From Hericium rajendrae (Eukaryota > Basidiomycota > Agaricomycetes > Russulales > Hericiaceae): 64,000 bases of DNA. Under the pieces are notes generated by a model. The model ran no database searches and was not told the origin of the DNA. It worked only from the letters and a program-made list of their open reading frames with translations. The translations under genes and the position numbers were made by a program. The stretch is taken from positions 868,001 through 932,000 of the forward strand of contig JAVRDV010000016.1 of NCBI GenBank assembly GCA_033439255.1. Direction: 5' to 3'. How positions within the stretch are numbered: the stretch's first letter is position 1; each line of letters opens with the position of its first letter. Positions 22,792 through 34,089 of this stretch are shown piece after piece.

Positions 22792-25176
22792 CTATTCTGA
22801 GTCCTCTGCTGAACTTTCGTGGTCCTCGAAGTGCCTCATAGCTTGCAGAAGCTGCAAGTCCTTCTCCGAATTTGCCTTCCCTTTCCCTTTGCCCTGGTTC
22901 TCCGACGTTTGAAGCTGTTCCTCGAGAGCGATCATTTGTGGAGTCGTCAAACCCTCAGCACGACGGATCGCCTCCTCGAAGCGTGGCGGCGTGGACGCTT
23001 TCGGAGCAAGTCGCGGCTTCCTCGGGTTCTTCGTTCCATCCTCTGCATTGGCATGACAGATCTCCTGCCAGTGCTCCAGCGCACGCTTATTCTCATGTGC
23101 GCGCGCATCCTTCTGCTGTTTCCTCCACTTGGTACGTTCTTGTTTTTCGGCCCTGACAGCAGCACGCTTAATCTTGTCTAGGTCATCCCTTCTGTTCTTC
23201 GTGTCATCTTTCTCCAGCGCCGTCATATACATTGGGTCAGTGTAAACCCGTCGGCCACCTTCTTCTAGGAATTTTCGTGCATTGCTGACCTGTTGCTTTT
23301 TCTTCTCTTTCGCGTTCAAGCGCCGCATTGTTCCCAGGCCTTGTTCATGTTGCACGAGAAGCTGCGCGTCCTGTAGCCGGCGGCGAATCTGCCATTCCTT
23401 CTCGCGCTTCGTCCAGTCAATCTCACGGTCCCTTGAAGATTCGAGAGCAGTGTCAAGCTCAGCCTTGGCCCATCTGAATTTTGCATGAATGTCGTCGGTG
23501 TCGGGCTCTGGATTTCGGGGTCTAGGTGTATGGACAGTATGCGGAGAAGTGGAGGGTCTGGTGGGTGTATTTATTGCGACAGGGTCCAATAGATTTTGTG
23601 TCCCTGCGCTGCCAGGAATGGATGTGAGTGGTGAATTCAGCAAGCGAAACCCGTTCGCAATGTGTGCTGCGATCGCACGTTCCCGATGGTCAGGGGTAAG
23701 GAGCCTCGGATCGATTTTCATTGACTGAGGGGAGAGCTCGGGGCTGCACGGATGTGCTGACGTCGATGGCTGGTGGGGAGTCCGAGATGACGGTGATGTC
23801 TGCTGAGCGAGCTCATCCACTCGGCGAAGGATCCGATCAGCTCTTCGCACAGGTGTTGTCATCGACAATAAGAGATCATTCGAAGTTGATGCTTCCTGAC
23901 TTGGGGCCATCATGTCAGGTGTAACGACGTGCGGTTGGACGGGTCGTGTGAGTCCTGTCACCTGGAATGCACGGAAGTTGTTCTGCGGTGTTGCAACCTT
24001 TGTCCAAACTTGGTGAAAGACGGCCAAGAAATTGTCTTTGCCAACTGGCATTCCATTCTCCTCTTCAAACTCCTTGACTGCAGCAGGCCAGAGCTCTTTG
24101 CAACGCGCAAAGTGGACCCGATCCAAGCCTTGAAGGGCATGCGTCGTTTTCGGTGGATATCCGATCAGCATGATCTTGTTCTGCGCCGCATAGGTGTCAA
24201 ACGCGAGGCCCATATGTGTCTGATGGGAATCGATGTGTAGAACTCGAGTGCGTCCGGCAGCGACACCCTTCGTCTGGCTGTCAAACCACTTTAACCACTC
24301 AAGACTGAGTTCTGAGTCCATCCAGCCATTGCTAGAACAACCCATACTGGCATCATCTGTAAGATTTTATGAAAGCCAGACATGATGAGTTACTCACAGA
24401 CACTTCCCAGGATTGTTCTTGCCCCAGCTTCGCTGAAATCTCTCGCCCTTGAAGATGACGAAAGGCGGCAAGGCAGTGCCATTGCCGCAGATCGTTGGGA
24501 GGACAGTCGTGATCGTGCGATCGCCTTCCTGTCGTGTATGCTGTCGCTTTGTTCCACGAGGGCAAAGAACGCGCTGAGGACCGTGAATCCCATCCCAGAA
24601 TCCTGTTTCGTCACATGCATACTGACACTCCGGCTGCAGGTCGATATCTTCGTAGATGTCAGAAACTGTGTCGTAGTAACCCCCGACAGCATTAGGATTC
24701 AAAGCATTTGCACGCTGTGTCTCGTGCGCGGACCCCCATGATGTCTGCAAGTCTTCATGCCATCGGTCCTTAAATCGCTGGACCCAGTTCTTGCCAAGCT
24801 CCGCATTGGGCGACCGTGCTCGAAGAAGCCTGAGAGCCATTGACTTGAGCTTCGCATTCGTAGGCGGCCTTGCGCGCTTGGCCTGCGCCTTGACCCAGGC
24901 GACAATGGTCTGCTCCTCCTCGACCAGCAACTTCATCTGCTTGTGCCGTGTTTCCCATAGCATCGGTCTTCCCTTATGGGCGTGACGCACGGTCTCGACT
25001 GGGACATCGTGCTTGTCTGCAAAGGGCTTGAGCGAGACGCGTTGCTTGTTGCCAGGATCGTGTTCCTTGGTCGCTAGCGCCGCTCGATACTCGCTGAGCG
25101 CAGCCTGGACGGCTTGCTCTCGCGCCTCCCTCGAGATGTGGTTCTTTACTTGCTGATTCTTTGCACGGCCAACCAT
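22792..25176 (-). CDS. pogo-like (DDE_1) transposase, 777 aa, apparently intact
   Basis: Two exons, 25176-24398 and 24346-22792, with a 51 bp GTGAGT...CAG intron, total 2334 bp. The N-terminus is a psq/CENP-B-like HTH region (VSLKPFADKHDVPVETVRHA) followed by LGKNWVQRFKDRW, the usual CENP-B/Tigger helix. The catalytic core has YACDETGFW, LHIDSHQTH and LQGLDRVHF, giving the three acidic residues of the pogo group. A long basic, coiled-coil C-terminal tail follows (AKEKKKQQVSNARKFLEEGG). It would cut and paste at TA sites. The uninterrupted frame makes a recent arrival likely; lack of a visible right terminus could mean the copy can no longer move by itself. Confidence 0.88.
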
Positions 25177-26079
25177 GCCATTCTAACCTAGACTTATTGA
25201 GTGAGAAATCAGTAAGAGACAGTGTTGTTAGCGAGCCCCACCAGCAGTGGTGCTAAATCGAGAGAAATGATTGGATAATTGGGATCTTAGATTTACCACG
25301 CCGGACCATGTCTGTCTTGTTGATGCCCAGATGTTCCTTGAGCTCGCTAATAGCAGTCAGTTATAGTTGACACAACCTTACTCGTAAAGAAATCGAATTC
25401 TGAGTGAAATTACAGCTGCAGTAGTACTGTACAGAGGACCATAGCGGCGAACAAGCCAGCCTGGGCGCGTCGTGTCGCGTCGTTCACTTTCGCAGGTCGT
25501 TCGACTTCCAGAAGCGTCCTGTCCGTCCGGCCCGTCCTGTCCGTCCTGTCCGTCTGAACCGTTCGCCCCGGACAATTTGGACACTTTCTCCAGACAGTTC
25601 TCTGGACACTCTGGATACTTTGGAACGCGCCCCCGTATTGTCTCTTCACCAGTGTGACTCCCTAGACAGTATGTCACAGATATTTTCTAGTTTTCTCGAC
25701 ATATCTTCTGTTTTCTAACCCTAGCGCTCACGTGCCCTCCGGCAATTCGTGTCCCGCTCTCTTGTTCCCTCACAATCCACAACCTGCGCTGACCTCGCCG
25801 CCCGCCCGCCCGCCCTCTACTTCTCCTGACTGGCTCGGGTGACTGCCATCGTCCACGACTGGATCCTGCGCCGCTGCCCTGTTCTCTTTGTCCAGCATGG
25901 CCGACGCGGGTGATGCGATGAAGTCAAGCGGTGCGAAGAACGGCAGCAGCGCGTGCCGCGCGTCATCTCCCGCGCGCAGATAGCCCTGTGCATCATTAGA
26001 CACCAAAATTCTCCATGTGCGTGTTAGTGCCTACTCACGTCTTCGGTGACATACCTCAGCGCCAAGTTTTCTGCTGCCC
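25177..26079. other. Stretch without a gene, with a GTCC-rich simple-repeat tract
   Basis: A run of (G)TCCGTCC/CCTGTCCGTCC units at about 25515-25560 and GGACA(C/G)T units at 25568-25615. Similar GGACAGTTTGGACAGTT units occur at 45204-45260, close to the second pogo-like terminus. No protein signal. Confidence 0.45.
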
Positions 26080-26465
26080 GCCGCGCCTATGCGCCCTGCG
26101 CGTCCATCTCCGCAAGCCTCTGCCTATACCGCGGATCCGCCTCGCCCCGCGCATATGCATCGTCCCACTTGTCCCACCCCAGAAGGCCCTCGCCCTGCTC
26201 GTTCAGCACAAGCAGCCGCGCGGGCGGCGCCGAGCATGATATTTGGGATGAAGCCGTACTCGTTCGCGAATGGTGCCACCGTCAGCTGGCGGCCCTGGAT
26301 GTCCTTTGTGAACGGCCCGCGGAAGACGTCGAAGCGCAACGTGTCGGTGTTCGCGATGATGTATGCCAAGATGCCCATGCAGCTGCTGGTCGCTGCGAGG
26401 ATGGCGGGCTGTTGTATGAACGCGGAGTGCGGCAGGGATATGGGAATGTGCCTGCTCTGCAAAGA
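26080..26465 (-). pseudogene. Fragment of a calcineurin-like phosphoesterase / 5'-nucleotidase-type protein
   Basis: One minus-strand frame reads ANTDTLRFDVFRGPFTKD then QLTVAPFANEYGFIPNI, resembling the C-terminal 5'-nucleotidase-like part of the fungal YHR202W family (N-x-G-x-xRFD, then FT-x-NDQ...SPF). It then continues in another frame (LVLNEQGEGLLGWDKW, GEADPRYRQRLAEMDA). No N-terminal metal-binding motifs are near. A gene fragment; the family call is from memory of the pattern. Confidence 0.5.
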
Positions 26466-26837
26466 GCGATATCAGAAGCGCTGGGGGACGCGGAAGGTAA
26501 TTTCGGGCCTACACTCTCATGTCATGAAGACTTACTGCCGCTTCTCTGCTCGAACGATATTGTCGATGTACCAGAGCCTTGGAGCAGCATCGAGACGTCC
26601 ACCAGAGCACGATAGGAGTCCCGGCTCTGATGGATGCGATCCGCGGGGTCATATACATCTTCAACTTGCCCCCGCCGTATCGTAGGGAGATCGGGCATCG
26701 TGCGGGACACGCCATATGGCGGCGGCGGCGGATCAGACTGTCGAGGCAGTCGGCGGAAACGTGATGAAGGTAAGGGGAATGCGATGAAGATGGCGCAAAC
26801 ACAATGAAGGTGACGGGGAGGTGACAGCACCGACTGC

Positions 26838-28571
26838 AGCACAACAGAGACAGCCGTGCCGTGTGTGCGACAATTTCTTTAGGGACACCGTAGCGACCTG
26901 CGCTCCAACCAGTGGGGACCTGTCCGGCAACCTGTCGACTGAACTTGAACGCCTCGGGGACGAGGACATGAGCGCCCTTCTCGCCCTTCACGAGCCACTG
27001 CCTGCCTTCACCGATGTTGCAGCGATGTCCGTGCTCCTTCTTGAACTTCTCGGCTTTGGCGTCATAGACCTCCAGGGACTCGAGATCGTGCGTGAGCTCG
27101 ATCTCTTGGTGGAAGACCTTGTGCCTGGGGTCATAGCCGTGGGGCTCTGCAATCCACAACAGTCAGCTCTGTGCAACTTGCGAGAGTGCGCTACTCACCG
27201 ATGAGATGAACATCGGCATGTGGCGAAGCATTCTTCTGGTACTTGTCACCGACATCCTAGTCATCGACAGGTTCATTGGTCTTCGCGTTCACCCAGCCAA
27301 CGTACAGCGAGCCGTCCTTCAGGCGACCCTCGAAGTGCTTGATGTATCCCATCATCCAACCATCTCGATGCAACCTTTCAGCTTGAACTCACCATGCACC
27401 TCCATCTCCTAGCGTGTACGTGAGCTACCCCATGGGCCAACTTCCACAAAGCCAGTGACGACACAATCTTGTCGAGGTCGACGACGTCACACAGCTTAGC
27501 TAAAATTTCATGCATCTTTGCTGATTCTAATTCGTGGAAGTCGAAGCGGAAATTGGCACCAGGAGTGATAGTTACGGTCCGCAAAACGCGCTCCGCCTCG
27601 ACACTATTGATGATCTTGAACTCGGCCGAGTTGTCCCGGGCGATCGCGATGCAATTTGCTCTTATTGACGTGGACGCGGATGCAAATCATGATCTCTGCC
27701 AGGTCAGCAACATGATTCATGTCTACAATTAGATCAGCCCAGATGGGCTCGGCTTGAGTGATGCTGAACAATAAGGGATGCATGAGACCAAGGATGTTGA
27801 ACGTTGAAGGCCAGCTCCTTAGTGGAGAATGTGTGCATGCCGTGCGACTCGACATCTTGGGTGACGCTGTTCGTATTGTCTATCAGGCCGGTACCGCGGG
27901 TCCATCTGCGAAGAAAAATTGTACATGCAATAAGAAATTAAGCTCATAACAGACTCACCCGATGACAGCTCGGCAAAACAGAGATGTTCGCCCCAGTCTC
28001 CGAATAGCAGCGCTGGAACAAGGTCTCAAGCAAGATCTTGGACTCAAAGTACAGACCGTCCTTTCCAATCATGCCATGGTGAGGCAAGGGAGGCAAGGCA
28101 ACTTGGGTTGGGCGAGTGTCGAAGTGCCGGCCGGCCTTCTTGGACTTGACAGCGCCGAGAAGATGGAGAAGCTTTACCAACATGATGCAGTAAGCAAGTG
28201 CAGACATGTCGTCGAGGCCATCGATCTCACAACCATTCTCCGGCACTGCAGCAAAGGGGGGAATGTGATCGAAATTCATGCCGAGCGTGACGTAGATGTA
28301 GTCCAGCAAGGCCTTGACATCCTACTTTGAACCCTGGTTGAATGGGACGACAATGAGAGCAGACCCTCAGCTACCAAAGCGCTGGAATATGCCCTGGTAG
28401 TACTCGACCATGGCATGGCTGTAATGAGAAGTGGAGATAATGATGTGAGCACCACCAGAGAGAAGACCCTTCAGGATCTCGACACTGGCAGAACTCTTGC
28501 TGATACCAGAGAGCAGCGCATTAATGCTAGGATCGGGGTGTAGATGAAGGGTTCCTGGCATGGGCATCGAT
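26838..28571 (-). pseudogene. FAS2: Fatty acid synthase alpha subunit (FAS2) fragment, ketoreductase region
   Basis: Read on the minus strand, pieces follow the FAS2 ketoreductase and post-KR region in the right order: [114 protein letters not shown] and FKFSRQVAGQVPTGW. Frames change several times, there are internal stops, and the rest of this ~1900 aa enzyme is absent. Between the SESxG-like part and WTRGTGLI a GT...CAG intron of about 50 bp is still present (near 27900-27955), so this is a DNA-level duplicate and not a retrocopy. It cannot make an active enzyme; the functional FAS2 must be elsewhere. Confidence 0.85.
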
Positions 28572-29340
28572 TAGGCGCCTGCAACTGCTGGCAGCATTGC
28601 ACGCATGCGCATTTGCGAGCGCAAAGGAGCGGGGGGCGGCATCGCCTTTCCGCAGTATGCCAGGTCATCACATTCTCAGTCTATAGTAAGTAAATAGTAT
28701 TCAGCATCTGAGAATATATGGGTAAAGAGAAAAACATACCAATTTGATGCTGTAAAGCCCATAGTACCCCGCATGCACGATGAGAGAGGAGGAGGAAGCC
28801 GGGAGAGTCCGTCCCACATCCTTTGGTCGAACACAAATTTCAGTACAAGGGAAAATGCCATAAGTTATGAAAATAATAAGCCATCATGTAGCGTACTATG
28901 AGAGTGTATATTGAAGTTTCTGTCTGAATGTGATGCATGAAATGAGAGCTAAGCTCAAAAACTGACGAACGCGTACATTAACTTGAAGCACGGCACTTGT
29001 GGTTAGTGCTCGACGCGTCGAGCTTGAAACATGCCGGCCTCTGGGATTCTGCCTCGAATGCTGAGCATTTCACATCTTCTGTCCATATCGGTGTACCTCA
29101 GTGAGTTGGGGCACTATAGGTAGACCTAACATGAACTTAAGGAATTTTCTACAAGATCCAGATGGCTGGGACCTAGGCAGTTTGAATGTTTTTCTATGCT
29201 TGTGGGGTCTGATTTCACTTATATTTTGTATCTACGTGTCTTCAATCTCTACCAAGATATTTGTAGCTTCGTTATAGGTACATCTTTCATATGCCTGCAT
29301 GTGCGGCATCGGTCACACGTACCCACCACCCACGTCAGTA
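28572..29340. other. Stretch between two pseudogenes, no supported gene
   Basis: AT-richer than its surroundings, with short frames only. A CTCGACGCGTCGAG palindrome lies at about 29009. Confidence 0.4.
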
Positions 29341-30095
29341 TCTCATGCGCGTGCGAAAAGCAGAGCACTTACAGCTTCAACACCATTTCCTCATATGGCA
29401 CGAGCACCCAATTCACTTGCCTCAGCACACTCGCCAGCTCAACAGTCCGCTCCCTGATACACTGCCCATGCACCATCAGCACCTCCCAATCCACAGCAGC
29501 CCAAACTGGCGGCGGCCCCTTCTCCAGCAGCTCCGCCGTGACAGCCAGTAGCTTCGGGATGTACATCATTGGCAGCTGGCAATGACCTTGATGTCCTGGT
29601 GCAGCATGGCGCCGTACACTGCCTATGTGATCTCCTCGTTCAGGCAGAATGCTATCACGAGCGCGCAGACGAACGCGCCCTCCATCGCACCCTCCACTGC
29701 CTGCGACGTGAGCTCCATCGTGAAGTCAAAGTACAGGGCAGACTCTCCGTCGATGCCGCCGCCCACGAGTGCCCCATCGGTGAAAAGCGCACGCACTTGG
29801 TCTGTGCCTCCTGCCGGTACCGCTGCTTCAAGAGGTTATCTCGCTGCGCGCCAGGGAGCATGGTGTCCAGCCAGTCCTCAAGGTCACTCACATCATGGCG
29901 GTCAGCGATGAGGAACTCCTCGGTGCCGTCGAGCGAGAGGTTCTCCGAGATTTGCCAGCGTCGCATGATCACATCCTTGCACACGTCATACAGCACGACA
30001 TACTTGCTGTTCCTGCTTGTGAGCACGCACATACTGTCCGCGCTCCACTCGACGCTCGTGAACGCCTTGCCCAACGCATTATTCCCTACCGCCAT
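29340..30095 (-). pseudogene. PWP2: PWP2 (UTP1) pseudogene, C-terminal part
   Basis: The minus strand gives GNNALGKAFTSVEWSADS, SKYVVLYDV, ISENLSLDGTEEFL, RFSPMGHSWAAASTE and, in shifted frames, FVCALVIAFCLNE and WEVLMVHGQCIRERT, which follow the last WD repeats and the C-terminal Utp12-like domain of PWP2, an essential U3 snoRNP/90S pre-ribosome protein. Frame breaks lie inside the Utp12 part. Its upstream half continues at 43964, beyond the inserted hAT element: the host sequence ACCGCCAT (ATGGCGGT on the gene strand) is repeated on both sides. Confidence 0.85.
30088..30095. repeat. Target-site duplication of the hAT element, left copy
   Basis: ACCGCCAT directly before the TAGGGTTCGAC terminus; the identical 8 bp follow the right terminus at 43964-43971. 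Eight base pairs is the hallmark length of hAT insertion. Confidence 0.85.
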
Positions 30096-31101
30096 TAGGG
30101 TTCGACACGAGTGCACTCGTGGGTGATCCGGATCCGAACCCACAGGTTTCTGACCTATCCAGGGTGCTGACCTGGATCCGGACGGGTTTCAGCCACCGAG
30201 TGATCCGGAGCCGCGGGTCAGGTACCTGTGACATCACGGGTCACCCGCAGGTCAGTCGGTCCTTACCACTCATAACAAAACCTTCCCGCCATTTTTTTGC
30301 CTTAATCGTTCGCTCTTCGCTATATTTCTTCGAAGCAATAGAAGGGTGGGTCTAGTAGTGGTTAGAGGGGCTTCAGGTGAGTCACGAAATTCATTAATTC
30401 AATTGTCCTATATTGATCTCGGGAGTCTCGCTCGATAATGAGCGAGACTCTCGTTTTCTCGTTGTTTTTCGACAACGAATGACTATGTACCATTCTTCGA
30501 CACCTATCTCACGTCGGCGCCATCCGCGCTTCTCCTCGTCACCCGTAATCACCCCCCACTTTCGACAGTTCCCGCCGGTACCTCCCACATCCTCGTCGAC
30601 ATATTGACCATATGCCCTAACCCCCTCCCACATTCCTAGGAGCACCACGGCCCTGGAGTAGTGCACGGAAGACGAGCGACCGCCGACAACGACTTATGGA
30701 GCCTTGTTGCTGTAGCAATGAGGTTCGATTATCATTCATTCATCACCCATGCGGGGTCGCACGTGCTGACTTCGTCGCGGCGCTCGCAACCGCAGGGAAA
30801 CGGGATGCATAGGCAGGCAGTGCAGCAGAGGGATAGGCAGCAGCTGTTCTTCCCTAGGTGCGTAGCATACTACCATCCTCACGTGGTGCGAAACAGGTTG
30901 GGTGCTGATGTGACCAGGATAATCCAGAGCGAAGGCGCCGCGCACTAAAGCATCAACGAAGATGTCGAGGACATGCATGCGCATGTTGCGCGATATCACG
31001 AAGCAGGAGGCAGCGAAGTTGACGTGCGTGCCTTCAATATACGATTGCGCACATGTCCCAGCACTTCCAGGTTCCACAACAGCAATGCATGTGCACCAGC
31101 C

Positions 31102-31441
31102 CGCACCACGTCCTGCCCGCACCACGTCCCGTCTGCGCCACGTCCCACCCGCGCCACGTCCCGCCCGCGCCACGTCCCGCCCGCATTACGACCCGCCCAC
31201 GCCATGTCCCCGCCCGCACCACGTCCCGCCCGCATCACGTCCCGCCTGCACCACGTCCCGCCTGCACCACGTCCCGCCCACACCACGTCCCGCCCGCGCC
31301 AGGTCCCCGCCCGCGCCATGTCCCCGCCCGCGCCATGTCCCCGCCCGCGCCACGTCCCGCCCGCACCACATCCCGCCCGCACCATATCCCGCCCACATTA
31401 TGACCCGCCCACGCCACGTCCCGCCTGCGCCAGGCCCCGAC
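31102..31441. repeat. 16 bp minisatellite, about 21 units
   Basis: Tandem CGCACCACGTCCCGCC-like units, mostly 16 bp with a few of 17, varying chiefly at CpG positions (CGC/TGC/CAC starts and ACG/ATG). It opens long frames on both strands (HVPPAPRPA-type and WRGRDVARAG-type repeats), but these are a by-product of the repeat. It lies inside the hAT element. Confidence 0.9.
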
Positions 31442-31815
31442 CCTGCACAACGGCCGTGTGTGGCCAAGAGGTGGGCAGGGATAGGAGTGTTGACCGAGCA
31501 GCGGCAGCAGGTTCATGGCAAGGCCATAGCAGTGCTGCGTGAATAGCACGTGCAGCAGCATCCAGCGCGCCCCGCGGTGGGCTCTAATGGGGCGACAGTA
31601 ATCGAGTCGGACAGCAGCGGTAATTCAGAGCAGGTCATGCAGTACTCGCAGTAGACATGTAGCATAGAAAGTTTATGTGTACATAGCCTAGAAACAACAT
31701 ACTGTTGATAAATAATTACTGGACCACAGGTTACCTGTGAGTGACTCGCGGGTTGATGGATTTCAGTAAAAGCTTGACCTGGATCTGGACAGGTCTCAGC
31801 CACCAGGTGATCCGG

Positions 31816-32833
31816 TGATGTGTGGACCCTGGGAATGGAGGCGGCAGCCAAAACCAAAACCAACAGAGTACCGGGGGGTGCGAGGGGACCAAGTATCTCA
31901 AGAGGGGAGCGCCGAGACGTGTAGCTGACGGGTGATCGTACTACGGGTAGGGGAGCAAGGCCGCGGAGGGCGAGCTTGCTGCGCGCGGGCGACTTCCGAC
32001 ACGGCTCTGCTAGGGACGATGACGGTACGACAAGACTCACGGGTCTTAGGTGATACGGCTTGTAGATAACGGCGCGGCGACGAGTACGACGAATATGATG
32101 AGCGACACGAGAAAGTGAGAAGAGCTACGTCTGAGACGTGCTTAGAGACTGGGGTGAGAACGTCAAACGGCGGGCTTTGTGAGATCTGAGCTCTGAGGGG
32201 AAAAAGGCAGATTCCGTTCCGATTCTCTAAGTCAGTAGCTACGGTACAAATGGGCAAGGCCGCCTCTGGCGGCCCGGCGCGACTCCCTACGACAACCTCC
32301 CGCTGACCGACCCAATCTCCAATTCCTTCCTGATCCTGCCTGCTCCGGGTCCCTTGGCGAGTGGAGTCGTTGCGACTCGGCCCGTGCAGGGCAGAGGGCG
32401 TGCGCGTGGTACGAACGAATCAAAGGTGCCGCCTTACAACGTCGCCCGGGCGTGCGTCGGGAACGGCGGGCACGTCGAGCTTGAATGGCTGGGATGACGT
32501 CAGTAGCGCACTGTCGCGGCGCCGCTCGTGATCCGGGGGCGTGTGGGCGTTCGAGGGCGCGTTGATTGAGCCGGCTGGTTCTCTGGGCGCGCTTCTGTTC
32601 CTGTGCCGCTGACTCGTCCGGCCGGTTGATCTCCTGCCCGTTCGGTGCATCGGACCACGGGACGCCGGCTTTAGTCCGACCCGGTCGGTCCCGAACCCGT
32701 GGGGGCGCTTGTCCTGTGCGGGGAGCAACGTCGCGGTGGGCGGACTTGGTGCGGCTGAGGTGAAGTGAAGCGGGACGGGCAAGGAGGCGGGGAGTGGGCA
32801 ATGCCGTTGCAAGGCGCGCTAAAGGGCGCATCA
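31816..32833 (-). repeat. 3' LTR of the Gypsy element
   Basis: 1018 bp, almost identical to the copy at 42927-43944; bounded inside by the polypurine tract and outside by hAT sequence. Confidence 0.93.
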
Positions 32834-32835
32834 TT

Positions 32836-32852
32836 CTCCCCCTAACTGAAAA
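32836..32852 (-). repeat. Polypurine tract, LTR-proximal copy
   Basis: The plus strand reads ctccccctaactgaaaa, directly inside the 3' LTR. The same 17 bp recur at 36283-36299 near the end of pol, and the next ~22 bp are also alike. Confidence 0.75.
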
Positions 32853-33030
32853 TTTAGACTCTCCGTAGTCTAATCTGGAGCCCCACGAGGGATTCGGGCG
32901 CGGACATGCGTGAAGCCGATTGTGCGACGGCGCCCTGGGCGGGTGTGCTGCAGCGAGCCTATAAAAGGCATCTACGCCCCGGGAGGGCACTCAACTCCGA
33001 GCCATCTTCGCGCCCGGCAGTCTTGTCCCG

Positions 33031-33783
33031 ATGAACACCTTCCTTGATCAAGTCTTCCGCCAGAAAGTGACCTGGCTCCTTTCGGAGCGCTCGTGGACCC
33101 CGCTCGATGCGTCCACGCTGTCCAAGCGCGACGCGGTCATCCGGGAACGCGAGATCTGGGGTCGAGACCTCATGGTCGCCGTAGTACGTCCAAGCTCGTT
33201 TGCGGCGTTGTTGCGTACCTGCTAATTCTCGGGACTCCAGAAGGACTACCAGCGCTACGCTGGCGCCATCGACGTGGGTCTGCAGGATGACATCACGCAG
33301 ATGTCGGACCACTTCCTGTCCGAGGCCGCCCGCGCGTCCGGGAAAGTCCGCCGTTGGCTCGACTGGGGTTGGTACCTCATGCCGTCGCTGAAGCGCGAGT
33401 GGCTCGATTCCCTGGAGCACCATCAGGTAGATGCCGCGGACCGCCTGTCCGTGGCCGAGTCCGAGCTGTGGGAGACGCGCCGCGCGGTGGCCCTGGAGGA
33501 AATCGATATCACCTGCCGCAAGTACCAGTATGACGTCATAGACGCGGAGGCCTGCAAGCGGGCTCTGGAGCCGTTGTTCGCCAGGCTGCATCAAGCGGTC
33601 TCCGCGCCGGAGTTGCCGTGGGAAGACGCCGGGGGAGAGGTGAGCGAGGATCCGCATGAGCTAGAGACGATGCACCGCCTAGTGGCGGAGGCACTCGACT
33701 TGGCCGAGCTGCTGCGGCTTCCGCCCTACCGAGCAGACGAGGAGGGCGCCCGTGACAGGGTCGCGGGAGGGGCCGCGGATTAG
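33031..33783 (+). CDS. Accessory gene 1 inside the Gypsy element, antisense to gag-pol
   Basis: The frame starts MNTFLDQVFRQKVTWLLSER and runs to a stop at 33783, apparently with one short GT-AG intron (33184-33240). The predicted protein is about 230 aa, acidic and largely helical (VAESELWETRRAVALEEIDI, LVAEALDLAELLRLPPYRAD). I recognise no domain. It is transcribed opposite to gag-pol, between pol and the 3' LTR. The function is unknown; placement resembles the extra antisense frames known from some plant and fungal Ty3 elements. Confidence 0.5.
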
Positions 33784-34089
33784 TATAGTACGATGTACGC
33801 CGGTGGCGAGCATGCCTCACCGCTCAATTGAACTATTCTGGTGCCAAGGCGCACTATGCTGTCTGTGGGACTTGCCCGTCGTTGAATAGGCTTCCTGTTC
33901 GCGAGACGCGGCTGAAATGACAAATGGGCGCCAATCGGGGCCTGAGATCCTGATTGAGTCCGAAGCGACAACTGTTTTGGCCGGGTGCCCGCGTCGCGGG
34001 CTTCTGCGCGAAGCTGCGAAGCTACCTGTACGCGGGGGCTTCTCCGGAGGCAATTCGCCAGGCGCTTCCGTCTTGTCGCGGAGTCCTTA

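Noticed and set aside
27944-28330. Plus-strand frames overlapping the FAS2 fragment
   Set aside because: They are the antisense of recognisable FAS2 sequence.
31102-31441. CRISPR-like array of short repeats
   Set aside because: The 16 bp units are directly adjacent with no spacers, lie inside a fungal transposon, and vary like a minisatellite.
30962-31546. Proline/arginine-rich long open frames on both strands
   Set aside because: They are created by the GC-rich 16 bp repeat, whose unit lacks stop codons in several frames; no flanking coding signal.
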